Below the pieces are notes generated by a model that saw only the letters and a list, made by a program, of their open reading frames with translations, searched no databases and was not told the origin of the DNA. Both the position numbers and the translations under genes were made by a program. Positions 17,585 to 26,255 of a DNA stretch of 64,000 nt are shown here, one piece after another; positions within the stretch are counted from its first letter, which is position 1, and each line of letters opens with the position of its first letter. The DNA is from Prochloron sp965198675 (GTDB lineage: Bacteria; Cyanobacteriota; Cyanobacteriia; Cyanobacteriales; Prochloraceae): assembly GCA_965198675.1 (NCBI GenBank), contig OZ240666.1, positions 1 to 64,000 on the forward strand. Direction: 5' to 3'.

Positions 17585-17652
17585 GCGGCGCCACCCGGCG
17601 CATTCGATAAAGGGGAGCTATTTAGACTTCCTTTTTATATCAATATAACTTA

Positions 17653-17686
17653 AAGGGGCGGTTATAGACAATCGCCTCTTTTTTCG
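17653..17686 (+). terminator. Rho-independent terminator
   Basis: aaggggcg and cgcctctt pair around a 12-base loop and are followed by TTTTTT. It fits termination of the 54-residue ORF at 17420. Confidence 0.65.
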
Positions 17687-17734
17687 TGTTGACCCCTACT
17701 CCGGTTACAGTCCTAAACCTTTTGTCAGAGAAAG

Positions 17735-18040
17735 TTTCACGCAGAGACGCAGAGGCGCAGAGGGAGGTGAGGAAAGATTTTTCTGCCTTCTCTTAAATCA
17801 TTCCACAACTATGCACCGCCAATTTCAGAACTTCTTCACCAGCAATTTTACCTTCGATTCGCAAAATCGGTCCACTCTGTTCCGCTAACACACCCTACAT
17901 CTCTAAAAGCAAATGCTAGAATAGGAAAAGCCTACCTGAAAGTTTCTCTCGATTAGCCTTGATATGGCGATATTAGACTCCAAACCCAGGACATGCTCCA
18001 TTTGTGATAAACTTCCCCACAGTAAACACCAAATACAGGA
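17735..18040. repeat. Repeat-rich region: CGCAGAG repeat, CCA-gene 3'-end relic and duplicated leader
   Basis: A cgcagagacgcagaggcgcagaggg repeat lies at about 17740-17764. Positions about 17811-17885 resemble the 3' end of the CCA-adding enzyme gene at 19351 (same order of ccacaac-atg, cttcttc, aattttacc blocks with many mismatches), so this looks like an old partial duplicate. Positions about 17978-18051 match the leader of a truncated antitoxin copy at about 19065-19146. No working gene is seen. Confidence 0.5.
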
Positions 18041-18051
18041 GAAATCCTATT

Positions 18052-18471
18052 ATGCTAGCCAAAGACAGACCTAAGGTTCGCCCTTTTGATGCGAACGGAG
18101 TCACAAACACAACACCCCAGAATGATTTTGAACCCGGCTCCAAGCCGAGATTACCCAAGGATCTAGTAGAAGAGATAGAAAACTATATCTGCCCCGATGA
18201 TCTAGATCCTGAGCAGCTGTTCTCTTATTGCGAGCTGATGGAAAAACTGATAGAGAAAGAATCCTTGTCAGAAGAACAGCAGAAGCGGTTCGATTGGGTT
18301 TATAAAGTGGCAAAATGGGTATTGCAATCTGCTGAAAGTGCAGCGGGGTTTATGATAAAGCCCCATATGATGCTGGAAGGTAAAACTCCTTTTAAAGCAA
18401 GTTTAGAGGAGGATGGTGCTAAAAAAGTAGAAGGAATTTTGATCGGAGCTTATTTTGGTATTGCGGTATGA
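18052..18471 (+). CDS. Putative antitoxin of a RES-type toxin-antitoxin pair
   Basis: From ATG 18052 (ribosome binding site aggag 8 bases upstream) the protein has 139 residues. The frame also has a GTG at 18004, which I reject because it lacks such a site. The acidic N-terminal half contains LPKDLVEEIENYICPDDLDPEQL. The C-terminal segment HMMLEGKTPFKASLEEDGAKKVEGILIGAYFGIAV resembles the C-terminal toxin-binding end of Xre/MbcA/ParS antitoxins (a P...A..E.GA..V..LLG..YG pattern). No helix-turn-helix was clear to me. Its stop overlaps the toxin start by 4 bp (ATGA), as in toxin-antitoxin operons. Confidence 0.72.
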   Translation: MLAKDRPKVRPFDANGVTNTTPQNDFEPGSKPRLPKDLVEEIENYICPDDLDPEQLFSYCELMEKLIEKESLSEEQQKRFDWVYKVAKWVLQSAESAAGFMIKPHMMLEGKTPFKASLEEDGAKKVEGILIGAYFGIAV

Positions 18472-18938
18472 CTGCTTCTATCTTAACAAAAACTCTGACT
18501 GCTTATCGTATAAGAGGGAAAAACAATAAGTATCCTGTTTTTGACGGAACAGGTTCTACTATACAACCTGGACGTTGGAATACTTCTACCTGTAGGATGG
18601 TTTATTGCTCTCAATACTATTCAACTGCTTTACTGGAGAAATTGGTACGTTTAAGTGATGAGACACCGCTAAATCAGCAGTGGATTAAAATAACTATTCC
18701 TGTAGATACAACTTATGAAGTAGTAACCCCTCATAGTTTAGAAGGATGGGACGAGGAATCCACTAGTAAAGCTTTCGGGGATAAGTGGATTAGGGAGAAA
18801 AGGTCATGTATTCTCATTGTACCGTCTCTAGTAGCCAGAGAGGACAATAATATTTTGATTAATGAAGCTCACCCCCAGTTCCCCAACATTGAAACAAGTC
18901 TCAACCGTCCAGTGGTTTGGGATAAACGACTCTTCTGA
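18468..18938 (+). CDS. RES-domain toxin (NAD+-degrading family)
   Basis: The 156-residue protein shows the RES fold pattern: TAYRIRG at residues 11-17, GRWN at 35-38, a YCSQYYSTALLEKL segment at 46-59 with the conserved Glu, and a C-terminal NPRHPxx-like INEAHPQFPNI. RES toxins such as MbcT and Res deplete NAD+ and arrest growth when free of antitoxin. The core R, G-R-W and E are visible, so the toxin looks intact. Translation is probably coupled to the antitoxin through the ATGA overlap. Confidence 0.85.
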   Translation: MTASILTKTLTAYRIRGKNNKYPVFDGTGSTIQPGRWNTSTCRMVYCSQYYSTALLEKLVRLSDETPLNQQWIKITIPVDTTYEVVTPHSLEGWDEESTSKAFGDKWIREKRSCILIVPSLVAREDNNILINEAHPQFPNIETSLNRPVVWDKRLF

Positions 18939-19024
18939 CCGTATTAGGGTTTCACCCAGAGACACCGAGGAAACAGAGAGAGTTCGATTGATTAGCCATC
19001 AATCAGGCGATCCCGCAGGGATCT

Positions 19025-19048
19025 CCCGCCATTAATCAATGCCGGGGG
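19025..19048. repeat. CCCGCCATTAATCAATGCCGGG palindromic repeat, copy 2
   Basis: Shares its 24-base core with the copy at 14447-14473. It lies between the RES toxin and the truncated antitoxin duplicate. Confidence 0.7.
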
Positions 19049-19064
19049 CGCGCAACTTCACTAT

Positions 19065-19215
19065 TGACTCCAAACCCCGTCAATGCTCTATTTGTGAATA
19101 GATAAACTTCCCCAAAGTAAACACCAAATAGAGGAAAAATCCTATTATGCCAAAGAATTTAGAACCTGGAGACCAGCGAGGATTACCCAGAGAGATAGTA
19201 GAGGAGGTCAAATGA
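19065..19215 (+). pseudogene. Truncated duplicate of the antitoxin gene start
   Basis: The leader and start repeat the region at 17978-18060 nearly base for base (aaacttcccca-agtaaacaccaaata-aggaaaaatcctattATG). The frame from ATG 19147 reads MPKNLEPGDQRGLPREIVEEVK and stops at TGA 19213-19215. This corresponds to the EPGSKPRLPKDLVEEIE part of the full antitoxin, with the rest missing. It suggests a second TA copy once lay here. Confidence 0.65.
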
Positions 19216-19276
19216 GTGTAAAAGTTCTCTCAAATTGTTGAGAAAGCTTGACGAATCAGCCGAAAAATCTCTCCCT

Positions 19277-19310
19277 GCCTCTCTGTGTCTCTGCGCCTCT
19301 GCGTGAAACA
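19277..19310. repeat. CGCAGAG-type dispersed repeat
   Basis: ctgtgtctctgcgcctctgcgtgaaac is the inverted counterpart of the repeat at about 17735-17764, so the toxin-antitoxin region is bracketed by inverted copies. Relatives occur at about 21907, 44456, 45918, 55765 and 56435. Confidence 0.6.
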
Positions 19311-19350
19311 AATTTACACGTATATCGACTAAACATTGCCCTAACACACC

Positions 19351-20577
19351 TTACAAAATACCACAACCATGAGCAAATTCCAGAGCTTCTTCCCTAGTGG
19401 TAATTTTACCCTCTATCCGTGCTAGTTGAACTTCTGTTAATAGTTCCCCAATCTTGGGACTAGGGGGTAAATTGAGATGAGTCATGATATCCTTCCCCGT
19501 AACCAATGGCTGAGGATGAGCTACTATATCCAAAGGATCCAAATAACGGTTCATCAAAGGAGCTAAGTTTTTAAACCCCAGGCTATTTGCTACCCCTAAT
19601 ACTGCTACAATAGGAAAAACATCCCCTACATCCACAAAGAAGAAGTACTGCTCTTTCAGACTGAGAGGTGTTTCCAGAAGGAGCAGTTGGGGTAATACCC
19701 TCAAAGCAGTAACTACAGAGCGAATTTCTGCCCGAGAATACTTCAGTTTCAATAGTTCTACTTCTGCTTCAGAGGGTCTCTCAGAAACGAGACTTGCCAG
19801 TTTCGCCATCTTCAGACAAGATGAATAATAATTGTTTAATTGGGGCCAAGTAGCAATCATCATATTTGCTGCTGCGTCTATTTTAGCTACTTGCTGCAAC
19901 TTTTCCGGGGTAACATTAACCAACCAGAACTGGAACAAACCATCTCTATATGCTTCAGCCAACCATTTGTTTCCTGTTTCTTTTTTGAGTAAATATCCTA
20001 ACTCCGTTTGCACTCTTTCTGCTGCTACTGTCCCCAACTGACCGGCTAAACTGCGAATCGTTGCTCTGGTGAGGGGATCCATGGTAAAATTTAACTGTGC
20101 AGCTTGACGATAAGCTCGCAACAACCTTAAAGGGTCATCTTCCAGATTGGTTTTGGCTACCATTCTCATTACCCCCCGTTTCAGATCCAACCTACCCCCT
20201 AAAGGGTCAATTATTGCTTCTGTTTTCGGATTATAGGCGATGGCGTTGACAGTAAAATCCCGCCGGTGCAAGTCCTTTACTAAATTCTCCCCAACCTGAG
20301 GAGCAAAATCCACCGTTGCTTCCCGGAAAACTACCCTCGCAATTTGCCGTTCTGGATCTAAGAGCACAAACCCAACCCCATAATGACGGGCTATTTTCCG
20401 TGCAGTCTCTACTGGTTCGGTGGGTAAGACAAAGTCCAGATCTAAATATTCCTGCTGAGTGGAACCCGAAAGAAAAGCATTCCGCACCGCACCTCCCACC
20501 AAATAAGCTGTTTCTGGTAGCCACTCCAAACCAAAAGGCCAATTTTGAGGCGATAAACTAGAAAAAGGCATCTTCAA
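19351..20577 (-). CDS. CCA tRNA nucleotidyltransferase / poly(A) polymerase family protein
   Basis: The 408-residue class II nucleotidyltransferase has GGAVRN at residues 28-33 and the metal-binding DLD at 46-48, then HRRDFTVNAIAYNP near 108 and DPLRLLRAYRQAAQL near 151, the standard motif order. It adds or repairs the 3' CCA of tRNAs. Some cyanobacteria split CC- and A-addition between two enzymes; which type this is cannot be judged by eye. The start at 20577 leaves 23 bp to the divergent Ycf34 start. The 3' end has a degenerate relic copy near 17811-17885. Confidence 0.92.
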   Translation of the reverse strand: MKMPFSSLSPQNWPFGLEWLPETAYLVGGAVRNAFLSGSTQQEYLDLDFVLPTEPVETARKIARHYGVGFVLLDPERQIARVVFREATVDFAPQVGENLVKDLHRRDFTVNAIAYNPKTEAIIDPLGGRLDLKRGVMRMVAKTNLEDDPLRLLRAYRQAAQLNFTMDPLTRATIRSLAGQLGTVAAERVQTELGYLLKKETGNKWLAEAYRDGLFQFWLVNVTPEKLQQVAKIDAAANMMIATWPQLNNYYSSCLKMAKLASLVSERPSEAEVELLKLKYSRAEIRSVVTALRVLPQLLLLETPLSLKEQYFFFVDVGDVFPIVAVLGVANSLGFKNLAPLMNRYLDPLDIVAHPQPLVTGKDIMTHLNLPPSPKIGELLTEVQLARIEGKITTREEALEFAHGCGIL

Positions 20578-20600
20578 CCAAAAAAGGGAATAATAGGTAT

Positions 20601-20849
20601 ATGTGTATTTGTATAAACTGCTACTTTGTAGACCGCTGTGAAACCTATCATGCAGTAGAAACTCAGCACCAACAACCCTACTTGACGGACAACCCGGACT
20701 TTGAACCGAACGAACCCACTATCAATGTCAATATTCGTCCCCAACAAGACCATGTCGAAATGGAGTGGGACGTGGTGGGTTGTCACAGTTTCCTGAAAGA
20801 AGATGGGAAATGGGCAAAACTGCGACCAGGAGAAGCAGTCCCCACCTAA
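20601..20849 (+). CDS. ycf34: Ycf34 family protein
   Basis: The 82-residue protein starts MCICINCYFVDRC, with the Cys residues of the Ycf34 iron-sulfur motif, followed by TYHAVETQHQQP and a C-terminal VEMEWDVVGCHSF. Ycf34 is conserved in cyanobacteria and algal plastids; in Synechocystis it is reported as an Fe-S protein that affects photosynthetic electron transport. All conserved Cys are present. It diverges from the CCA gene, and heptamer repeats (accagtg) follow its stop. Confidence 0.93.
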   Translation: MCICINCYFVDRCETYHAVETQHQQPYLTDNPDFEPNEPTINVNIRPQQDHVEMEWDVVGCHSFLKEDGKWAKLRPGEAVPT

Positions 20850-20859
20850 ACAGTGACCT

Positions 20860-21060
20860 TGTACCAGTGACCAGTGACCAGTTTTTTCACAAATTGTGTT
20901 ACTATCTCAGTAGTATAGCAGTGCCAGCTGGGGTATTTACAGATTGAAACTTGGATAAAATCAGCACTAAATCTCCTCTTCGGACCGTGGTCAAAAGCTT
21001 TCGGGACATTACTATAACTAGTCATTAGTACTGGTAACTGGTAACTGGTAACTGCTCATT
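20860..21060. repeat. Short heptamer repeat runs flanking an intergenic gap
   Basis: Runs of ccagtga (about 20865-20884) and actggta (about 21031-21055) are short versions of the long tracts at 51943 and 62195. The DNA between them has no recognisable gene. Confidence 0.6.
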
Positions 21061-21092
21061 GCTATAGTAAACCTTTGTAAAGGTTGGGCTGA

Positions 21093-21707
21093 ATGTCATT
21101 AGAGCTTTTCTCATTAGATAACATCCAGGAAATAGCACGTCAATACGGATATTGGGCTGTATTTCTGGGAATTGCTCTAGAAAATACGGGAATTCCCCTA
21201 CCTGGGGAAACAATTACTGTGGTCGGCGGTTTCTTGGCAGGTAGCGGCGAGTTAAAATATTGGTTAGTGTTGGGTAGCGCCATCTCTGGTGCCGTTCTGG
21301 GAGATAATTTTGGTTACTGGATTGGTAGAATAGGGGGTTGGCCATTTTTACTCAAGGTAGGAAGCATTTTTCGGATTCAGGAGAAACAATTAGAAGAAGG
21401 GAGAAATAAATTTAAAAAGAACGCTGAATCAGCAGTGTTTTTTGGTCGCTTTATCGCCCTCTTGCGGATTTTGGCCGGTCCTATGGCGGGAGTTGCCGAA
21501 ATGCCCTATGGTCGTTTTTTACTTTGCAATTTCAGCGGTGCTGCTTTGTGGGGATTCATAATGGTAAGTATATCATTTTTTCTCGGCAAATTGGTTCCTT
21601 TATCCCAAATAGTCCATTGGATCAGTCAATTTGGTGTTGCTCTCCTCCTTTTAATCATCCTTGGGTTTATCCTGACCACCTGGTGGGAATCTCAATCAGT
21701 ACCATGA
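21093..21707 (+). CDS. DedA/SNARE-associated family membrane protein
   Basis: The 204-residue protein has about 4-5 membrane segments and the DedA signatures GIALENTGIPLPGETITVVGGFLAG (residues 21-45), FGYWIGRIGGWPFLLK, and FFGRFIALLRILAGPMAGVAEMPYGRF near 112-138 (the FxxRxxPxxR-type motif). DedA proteins act in membrane lipid or ion homeostasis, and some flip undecaprenyl phosphate. It is followed at once by palindromic repeats. Confidence 0.9.
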   Translation: MSLELFSLDNIQEIARQYGYWAVFLGIALENTGIPLPGETITVVGGFLAGSGELKYWLVLGSAISGAVLGDNFGYWIGRIGGWPFLLKVGSIFRIQEKQLEEGRNKFKKNAESAVFFGRFIALLRILAGPMAGVAEMPYGRFLLCNFSGAALWGFIMVSISFFLGKLVPLSQIVHWISQFGVALLLLIILGFILTTWWESQSVP

Positions 21708-22132
21708 CAGTTGACCAGTGTATTCGTAGGGTGGGCATCGCCCACCAGTGTATTCGTAGTATTCGTAGGGTGGGCATCGCCCACCAGTAACGTGTAATGT
21801 GAAAGTAGGGTGGGCATCGCCCACCAGTAACGTGTAATGTGAAAGAGGAAACACTTTTAAGATCACATCCTGTTAATTACCATGAGTTGTTTTGATAGTA
21901 TGATAAAACCACGGAGACGCAGAGGGCGCAGAGGGAGGAATAATAGTTTGTAGGGTGGGTAATTTTATAACATTTAGCCACTTATAATGAGAGCAAATTT
22001 CTGATTGCCCACGGAACCTCTCTTTCCCAATACTCTCGAATTATTTGCCAATCAAATGTTGGGTTTCGTTCCTCAACCCAACCTACTAATACTACTACAT
22101 CTGGGTATAAAATATTCACAATTAATAGTTAT
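21708..22132. repeat. Palindromic GGTGGGCATCGCCCACC repeats and other dispersed repeats; no gene
   Basis: gtagggtgggcatcgcccaccagt appears three times (about 21727, 21764, 21807), partly with cgtgtaatgtgaaag linkers. A cgcagagggcgcagaggg repeat is at about 21910-21932 and a gttgggtttcg-ttcctcaacccaacctac repeat at about 22057-22086. The same palindrome recurs at about 24160, 38490, 38743, 59503, 61427, 61576, 61805, 63478 and 63685. No coding pattern is seen. Confidence 0.75.
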
Positions 22133-22966
22133 ATGAGCGAATCGACTTTATCTACACAGCAAGATTTAGAATTTTTACCTACCTTTTTCAAAGAAATACG
22201 TATCAAAGAATTGCCAGCGACTTCAGACAGTGATAGTAATCAAAAAAATTTTAATTTTTCTTTCGAGATTTATTTTGATAAATTAGATTATAAATCTGTT
22301 GAAAGATTGGCAAGCTTTGCCAACACTAAGCTTCCACAAGTGCAAAAAGAGAAAGAACATTTTATTAGCAGGATTATTGGTATTTTTTTTGAAGAAATTT
22401 TTCAGGTATTGTTGGGTATTGATAATTGCTATTTCGATGGCTATCATAAAGGATTAGAATTCTATAGCATCGAGACATTTCCTGAAGATTTGACAACAAT
22501 TAGGAAGAATATAAAAGAGTATTTTGCCCAAATGGAATGTCTCTATGCACGGAGTCTTATTGACGAAGGACATTGGTACGAAGGGTTAGCTCGTCTAGAA
22601 AAAAGCCTAGCTATTTATCGCCAAATAGACAACCTAGAAGGGCGAGCAGATACCATTTACCACATTGCTCACACCCACCACCTCATGCTCAATCTAGACA
22701 AAGCTCGCATGTATTATCGGGATGCTCGGCGCTTATACCAACATATCGGTAAAGAACCCGGTATAGCTGCTTGTCATACCGGGTTAGGTAGACTAATGCT
22801 GAGACTTGGCTTTGTAGATGATGCTTTGGCAGAATTAAATCAAGCCAGTGAAATTTACACTCAATTGGAAAATCAAGAGCGACTGGAAGAAGTGCAAGAA
22901 GTTATTGCATTAGGAAAGGAAGTGAAGGAAAAACAACATGAATCAACCCGATTCCCTCTGGGATGA
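22133..22966 (+). CDS. TPR-repeat protein paired with an ATPase
   Basis: The 277-residue soluble protein has an AT-rich, coiled N-terminal half (residues 1-135). At least three tetratricopeptide repeats follow from about residue 140: YEGLARLEKSLAIYRQIDNLEGRADTIYHIA-type, LDKARMYYRDARRLYQHIG, and VDDALAELNQASEIYTQLEN. TPRs are protein-protein scaffolds. The gene overlaps the downstream ATPase start by 29 bp in another frame, so the two are probably translated together and interact. No strong ribosome binding site precedes ATG 22133. I know no named function for the pair. Confidence 0.8.
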   Translation: MSESTLSTQQDLEFLPTFFKEIRIKELPATSDSDSNQKNFNFSFEIYFDKLDYKSVERLASFANTKLPQVQKEKEHFISRIIGIFFEEIFQVLLGIDNCYFDGYHKGLEFYSIETFPEDLTTIRKNIKEYFAQMECLYARSLIDEGHWYEGLARLEKSLAIYRQIDNLEGRADTIYHIAHTHHLMLNLDKARMYYRDARRLYQHIGKEPGIAACHTGLGRLMLRLGFVDDALAELNQASEIYTQLENQERLEEVQEVIALGKEVKEKQHESTRFPLG

Positions 22967-24161
22967 AACAGGAGAAATCTTCTCTCGTTGGAATTTACAG
23001 GAAATTCCTTTCTCCGAGAGTGCTTCCAGTTTGCAGTCTAATTTAGAGAAAGTGTTTACTGGTCGAAATTCCGAGTTAAAGCGAGTCTTCCAACTGCTGC
23101 GAGGTAGAGAACGGAAGCGAATTCTGGTTTACGGTTGGGTGGGAATCGGCAAAACTGCTTTTCTCCTAGAAGTTTTGGCTGTGTTGCGTCGCAAGAGCAA
23201 GGATACTCTGACAGCTTATATTAGTTTACCTCCTCAAACAGATCTGGCAACCGCCGCCCTTATCGCTCTCGCTCAAGAAATGGAATCAGATCAATGGGCG
23301 CAGGAATTATTAAACCAAATGGGTTTAATCTCGAAAAAAGCACTGCGGAAAACGAAAACTAAATTGGAAGGCAAAATTGGTGGGAGTAGAGAAGAAGAAA
23401 CCATCTCCGTTGCGCCTCTGCAATTTCCCCCTCTCAGCTTTCAAGACTTGCTGAAAAAGGCGCTGAAGAAATATAAGAAGGTAGTTATAGCTATTGACGA
23501 TTTAGACAAACAAGACCCCGCGAGAGTCCGCCAATTATTACATGACGCTCAAGGAATGCTGAAAGGGGATGCTTGGTTTCTGCTCACAGGACATCCTTCC
23601 GGTCTCACTCAAGAGATTCTAATTCGAGAGAGAGGTTTATTTGACCTAGCAATCGAACTGAAACAACTGGATCCCCAGACAACCTATCAGATGTTAATTA
23701 ACTATCTCAGCAGTGCTAGAATAGAAGAAACCAGTGTGGAACTAGAAAGTCCCGATGCAGTTCATCCCTTTACCAAGGAAACGGCGAGAATTTTATGCGA
23801 TCGCTCTGAAGGGGTACCTCGTTGGTTTAACCGTATGGCTAATTATATCCTGCTCAAAGCTGCGGAACTAGAAGCAGAAAAAATCGAGCTAGATATATTG
23901 CAACAAGGTCTAGAATATGGGCGACAAGAACTGCGGGGTCAGAAATTAACAGCAGAAGATTACTACGTTTTAGACTTAGTGCTAGAAAAAGGCGTTCTTT
24001 CCGATGCTAATATTTCTTTGGATGACTTAGAGCGAGTTAAAGTTCAAGAATTTACTCAAATTCTCCCCATTCTCGATAAATTGGTACAATTGGATATGGT
24101 GCGTCGTTTACCCACAGAAAGAGCCACTGAATATGCTCCCAACCCAATGGTTTTAGAGTAG
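22938..24161 (+). CDS. STAND/AAA-type P-loop ATPase
   Basis: The 407-residue protein has Walker A GWVGIGKT at about residues 67-74 after FTGRNSELKRVFQLLRG, and Walker B VVIAIDDLDK near 183. RARGLFDL-like and LDPQTTYQML sensor segments follow, and a winged-helix-like C-terminal part from about residue 330. This is the layout of AAA_16/NACHT-like ATPases that act as switches. It starts inside the TPR gene, preceded by a purine-rich site (ggaagtgaagga). It probably forms a two-gene unit with the TPR partner; what it regulates is unknown. Confidence 0.78.
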   Translation: MNQPDSLWDETGEIFSRWNLQEIPFSESASSLQSNLEKVFTGRNSELKRVFQLLRGRERKRILVYGWVGIGKTAFLLEVLAVLRRKSKDTLTAYISLPPQTDLATAALIALAQEMESDQWAQELLNQMGLISKKALRKTKTKLEGKIGGSREEETISVAPLQFPPLSFQDLLKKALKKYKKVVIAIDDLDKQDPARVRQLLHDAQGMLKGDAWFLLTGHPSGLTQEILIRERGLFDLAIELKQLDPQTTYQMLINYLSSARIEETSVELESPDAVHPFTKETARILCDRSEGVPRWFNRMANYILLKAAELEAEKIELDILQQGLEYGRQELRGQKLTAEDYYVLDLVLEKGVLSDANISLDDLERVKVQEFTQILPILDKLVQLDMVRRLPTERATEYAPNPMVLE

Positions 24162-24341
24162 GGTGGGCAATGCCCACCAAAACGTCTAAGGTGGAAGGGA
24201 AAACACTATTAATATCACATCCGGTTAATTACCATGAGCCGTAGGTTGGGTTAAGCGCCAGCGAAACCCAACATAGAGTGGTGCTGTTGGGTTTCGTTCC
24301 TCAACCCAACCTACAACTTACATAACCGAATCGAGGCTAGT
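24162..24341. repeat. Palindromic repeats after the ATPase gene
   Basis: gtagggtgggcaatgcccacc begins at the ATPase stop. A gtaggttgggttaagcgccagcgaaacccaaca and tgttgggtttcgttcctcaacccaacctac pair spans about 24240-24314. Confidence 0.7.
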
Positions 24342-24767
24342 TCAAGGGAGTGTCTCCTTAAGAACCTGAATAGCACCCGAAATCCGCAATAGTGCCTCTT
24401 TCAGGGAATCTTCTTGTTATTCAAGTTCTGTCAACTGCCGCTGGCCGGCGGCATATTCTGCTTGCAATGCCTGCAATCTAGATTCCAGTGACTGTCGCAT
24501 AGGCGATTCAGAAAGCTCTGGTTTAGCCAGCTCCTCCTCAAGAACCTGAATAGCACCCGAAATCCGCAATAGTGTCCCTTTCAGAGAATCTTCTTGTGAT
24601 TCAAGCTCTGTCAACTGCTGCTGGTCGGCGGCATATTCTGCTTGAAGTTCTTCCAAACGGGTCTGAAGCCGATCTTCCATGCTAGCGTGGGCAACCGGGG
24701 CAACTGCCGGGATAACCGCCAGGCAAACAATAACTGAAGCAAAAAACAAAGACAGGATTTTCCTCAT
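24342..24767 (-). pseudogene. Secreted coiled-coil protein with internal duplication and in-frame TAA
   Basis: ATG 24767 opens a signal peptide (RKILSLFFASVIVCLAVIPA, cleavage near AHA-S at residue 29), then an Ala/Glu/Gln-rich coiled coil. A unit of about 64 residues beginning LQAEYAADQQQLTELESQEDSLK is repeated (LQAEYAAGQRQLTELE). The second copy stops at TAA 24417-24419, where the first has TCA (Ser). The frame continues QEDSLKEALLRISGAIQVL to a TGA at 24342-24344. The truncated form keeps the signal peptide and the first repeat, so it may still be made. Confidence 0.65.
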
Positions 24768-24959
24768 ACTCCCTTCTCTTATCCAAGAATCTCAATAATT
24801 TCAAAATAGCACAATATTTTGACAAAGCCTAACGGCCTTAAGACTAGCGGTGCGGTCCCCTCTTTTCCTTGAAAAAACGCGCCTCCATTTGCCAGAGCAT
24901 CCGCTGGGACGAATGGTTAGGACACCGACCAACCCCAAGAACTCAGCACCCAAACCCTA

Positions 24960-25412
24960 TCACAGAAATCTGAAAAAAACAAGCCTCGAACACCAACTCA
25001 ATAGATTGAAACATAGGACAATTGTTTTAGTCTTGGAACACTGGTTGTGTCTTAAAAAAGACAACACATTTTCGAAAGCTTCTCCCTCATTTAGCATTTC
25101 CCTAGACTGCTGAATTAATTGAGCTTTTTCCACAAAACTGATGCACGGTTTCTTGTTTAAAGCAACCCCAATTTTGTGCAGCATCTTCAAGGAGTCCCCG
25201 TCGTAGTCTGAATCTTCTAGACGAGCAATCACAGATTGTTGAGTCCCGATCAAGTCAGCAATCTGTTTCTGAGTTAATCCGGCGTCAGTATGAGCTTGAT
25301 AGATCAGTTCAGAAACTTGCAGATTGATTGATGCTTCGGCAATTTCTTCGCGAATTTCGGCAGTGTTGCCAAATTTTTGATTTAAAATTTCAACAGCGTC
25401 AAAGGTTTTCAT
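24960..25412 (-). CDS. Xre-family transcriptional regulator (orphan antitoxin-like)
   Basis: From ATG 25412 the protein has 150 residues. The helix-turn-helix lies at about residues 38-75 (AGLTQKQIADLIGTQQSVIARLEDSDY), of the HigA/RelB-associated type. Such proteins are usually antitoxins encoded just after a HigB-type toxin. Here only 31 bp separate the start from the glycosyltransferase-like fragment upstream, so the toxin seems lost. The last about 25 residues (from NQCSKTKTIV) have unusual composition and may come from readthrough into foreign DNA. Confidence 0.72.
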   Translation of the reverse strand: MKTFDAVEILNQKFGNTAEIREEIAEASINLQVSELIYQAHTDAGLTQKQIADLIGTQQSVIARLEDSDYDGDSLKMLHKIGVALNKKPCISFVEKAQLIQQSREMLNEGEAFENVLSFLRHNQCSKTKTIVLCFNLLSWCSRLVFFRFL

Positions 25413-25443
25413 TTTCAGCACGGCAATTTTAAGATTTCTCCTG

Positions 25444-26189
25444 TCAACTTAATTTCATGTTTCTCAAAAATTTTCGCCATTGACCTTCCGGTTTTTTCCG
25501 AGGTGGATCGGGAAGTGGATTTTCATCCCGTAGATAGCGATAATGTTTCCAAATCTCCCAATAAGAACAAACGGGTTCGAGCCGAATTCCTGCCCGGTGT
25601 AAATACTGTAATGGTTGGTTGCAATTTGGGTCAAATAAAAGATTGCCTCGACATTGAAATTGAGAACTTCCCGCCCAACTTGCCGGTGCTTTTTCCGGAC
25701 GGCGAGTAAGATTAAAACGGCGAAAAATGGACTTGAAGATGGTATAATTAATAATTGATTGATCTGAGGTTTTTTGCGAGAAGTCAAAATATTCTAGATG
25801 AGCAGCACATTCTGCAAATGTATCATATAAGTCAAGCTCTGCGAGTAAGTTTTTTTTCCTTGCCCACCAACCCCCGTTAAAAATGCCTGACCTGTCTTCT
25901 TGTGTAAATATCCCATCCTCAAATACCTTCGGGGTGAAAATATTAGTAATCCCTGCTGCATGTTGATAATCGCAACAGAGAAAATTGTAGTCTTTAAAGT
26001 AATCCAGATTATCAATGATTTTTTCAAAGACCACTATATCCGTGTCAATGTAAAGAAATTCATCAAATTCCCCAAACCAACACCCTTGTTTGCGAAATTG
26101 ATTTGGACGAGCAAAAAAACCCGCTCCAAAAATTTCGTAGAGTTTTTTCGAGAGACGATGGATAAATTCTAAGTCTTCATGAGACACCT
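25444..26189 (-). pseudogene. Npun_R2821/R2823-type protein, 3' portion (split by the IscB element)
   Basis: This 247-codon piece begins at the edge of the IscB element. It carries RLSKKLYEIFGAGFFARPNQFRK, WFGEFDEFLYIDTDIVVFEK (a DxD nucleotide-sugar-like motif), GITNIFTPKVFEDGIFT and FNGGWWARKKNL. These match a cyanobacterial family related to glycosyltransferases with a GT-A-like fold. The expected N-terminus is missing here but is found at 27900-28039, beyond the IscB element. An ATG at 26187 could in principle restart translation, but without the N-terminal nucleotide-binding strands. Confidence 0.8.
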
Positions 26190-26255
26190 CCGGGAGCTTG
26201 GAAACCGCGTCGCTTCAGCGCGCGGAGGAAAAGCGACCCGGCGGCTTTAGCCGCC

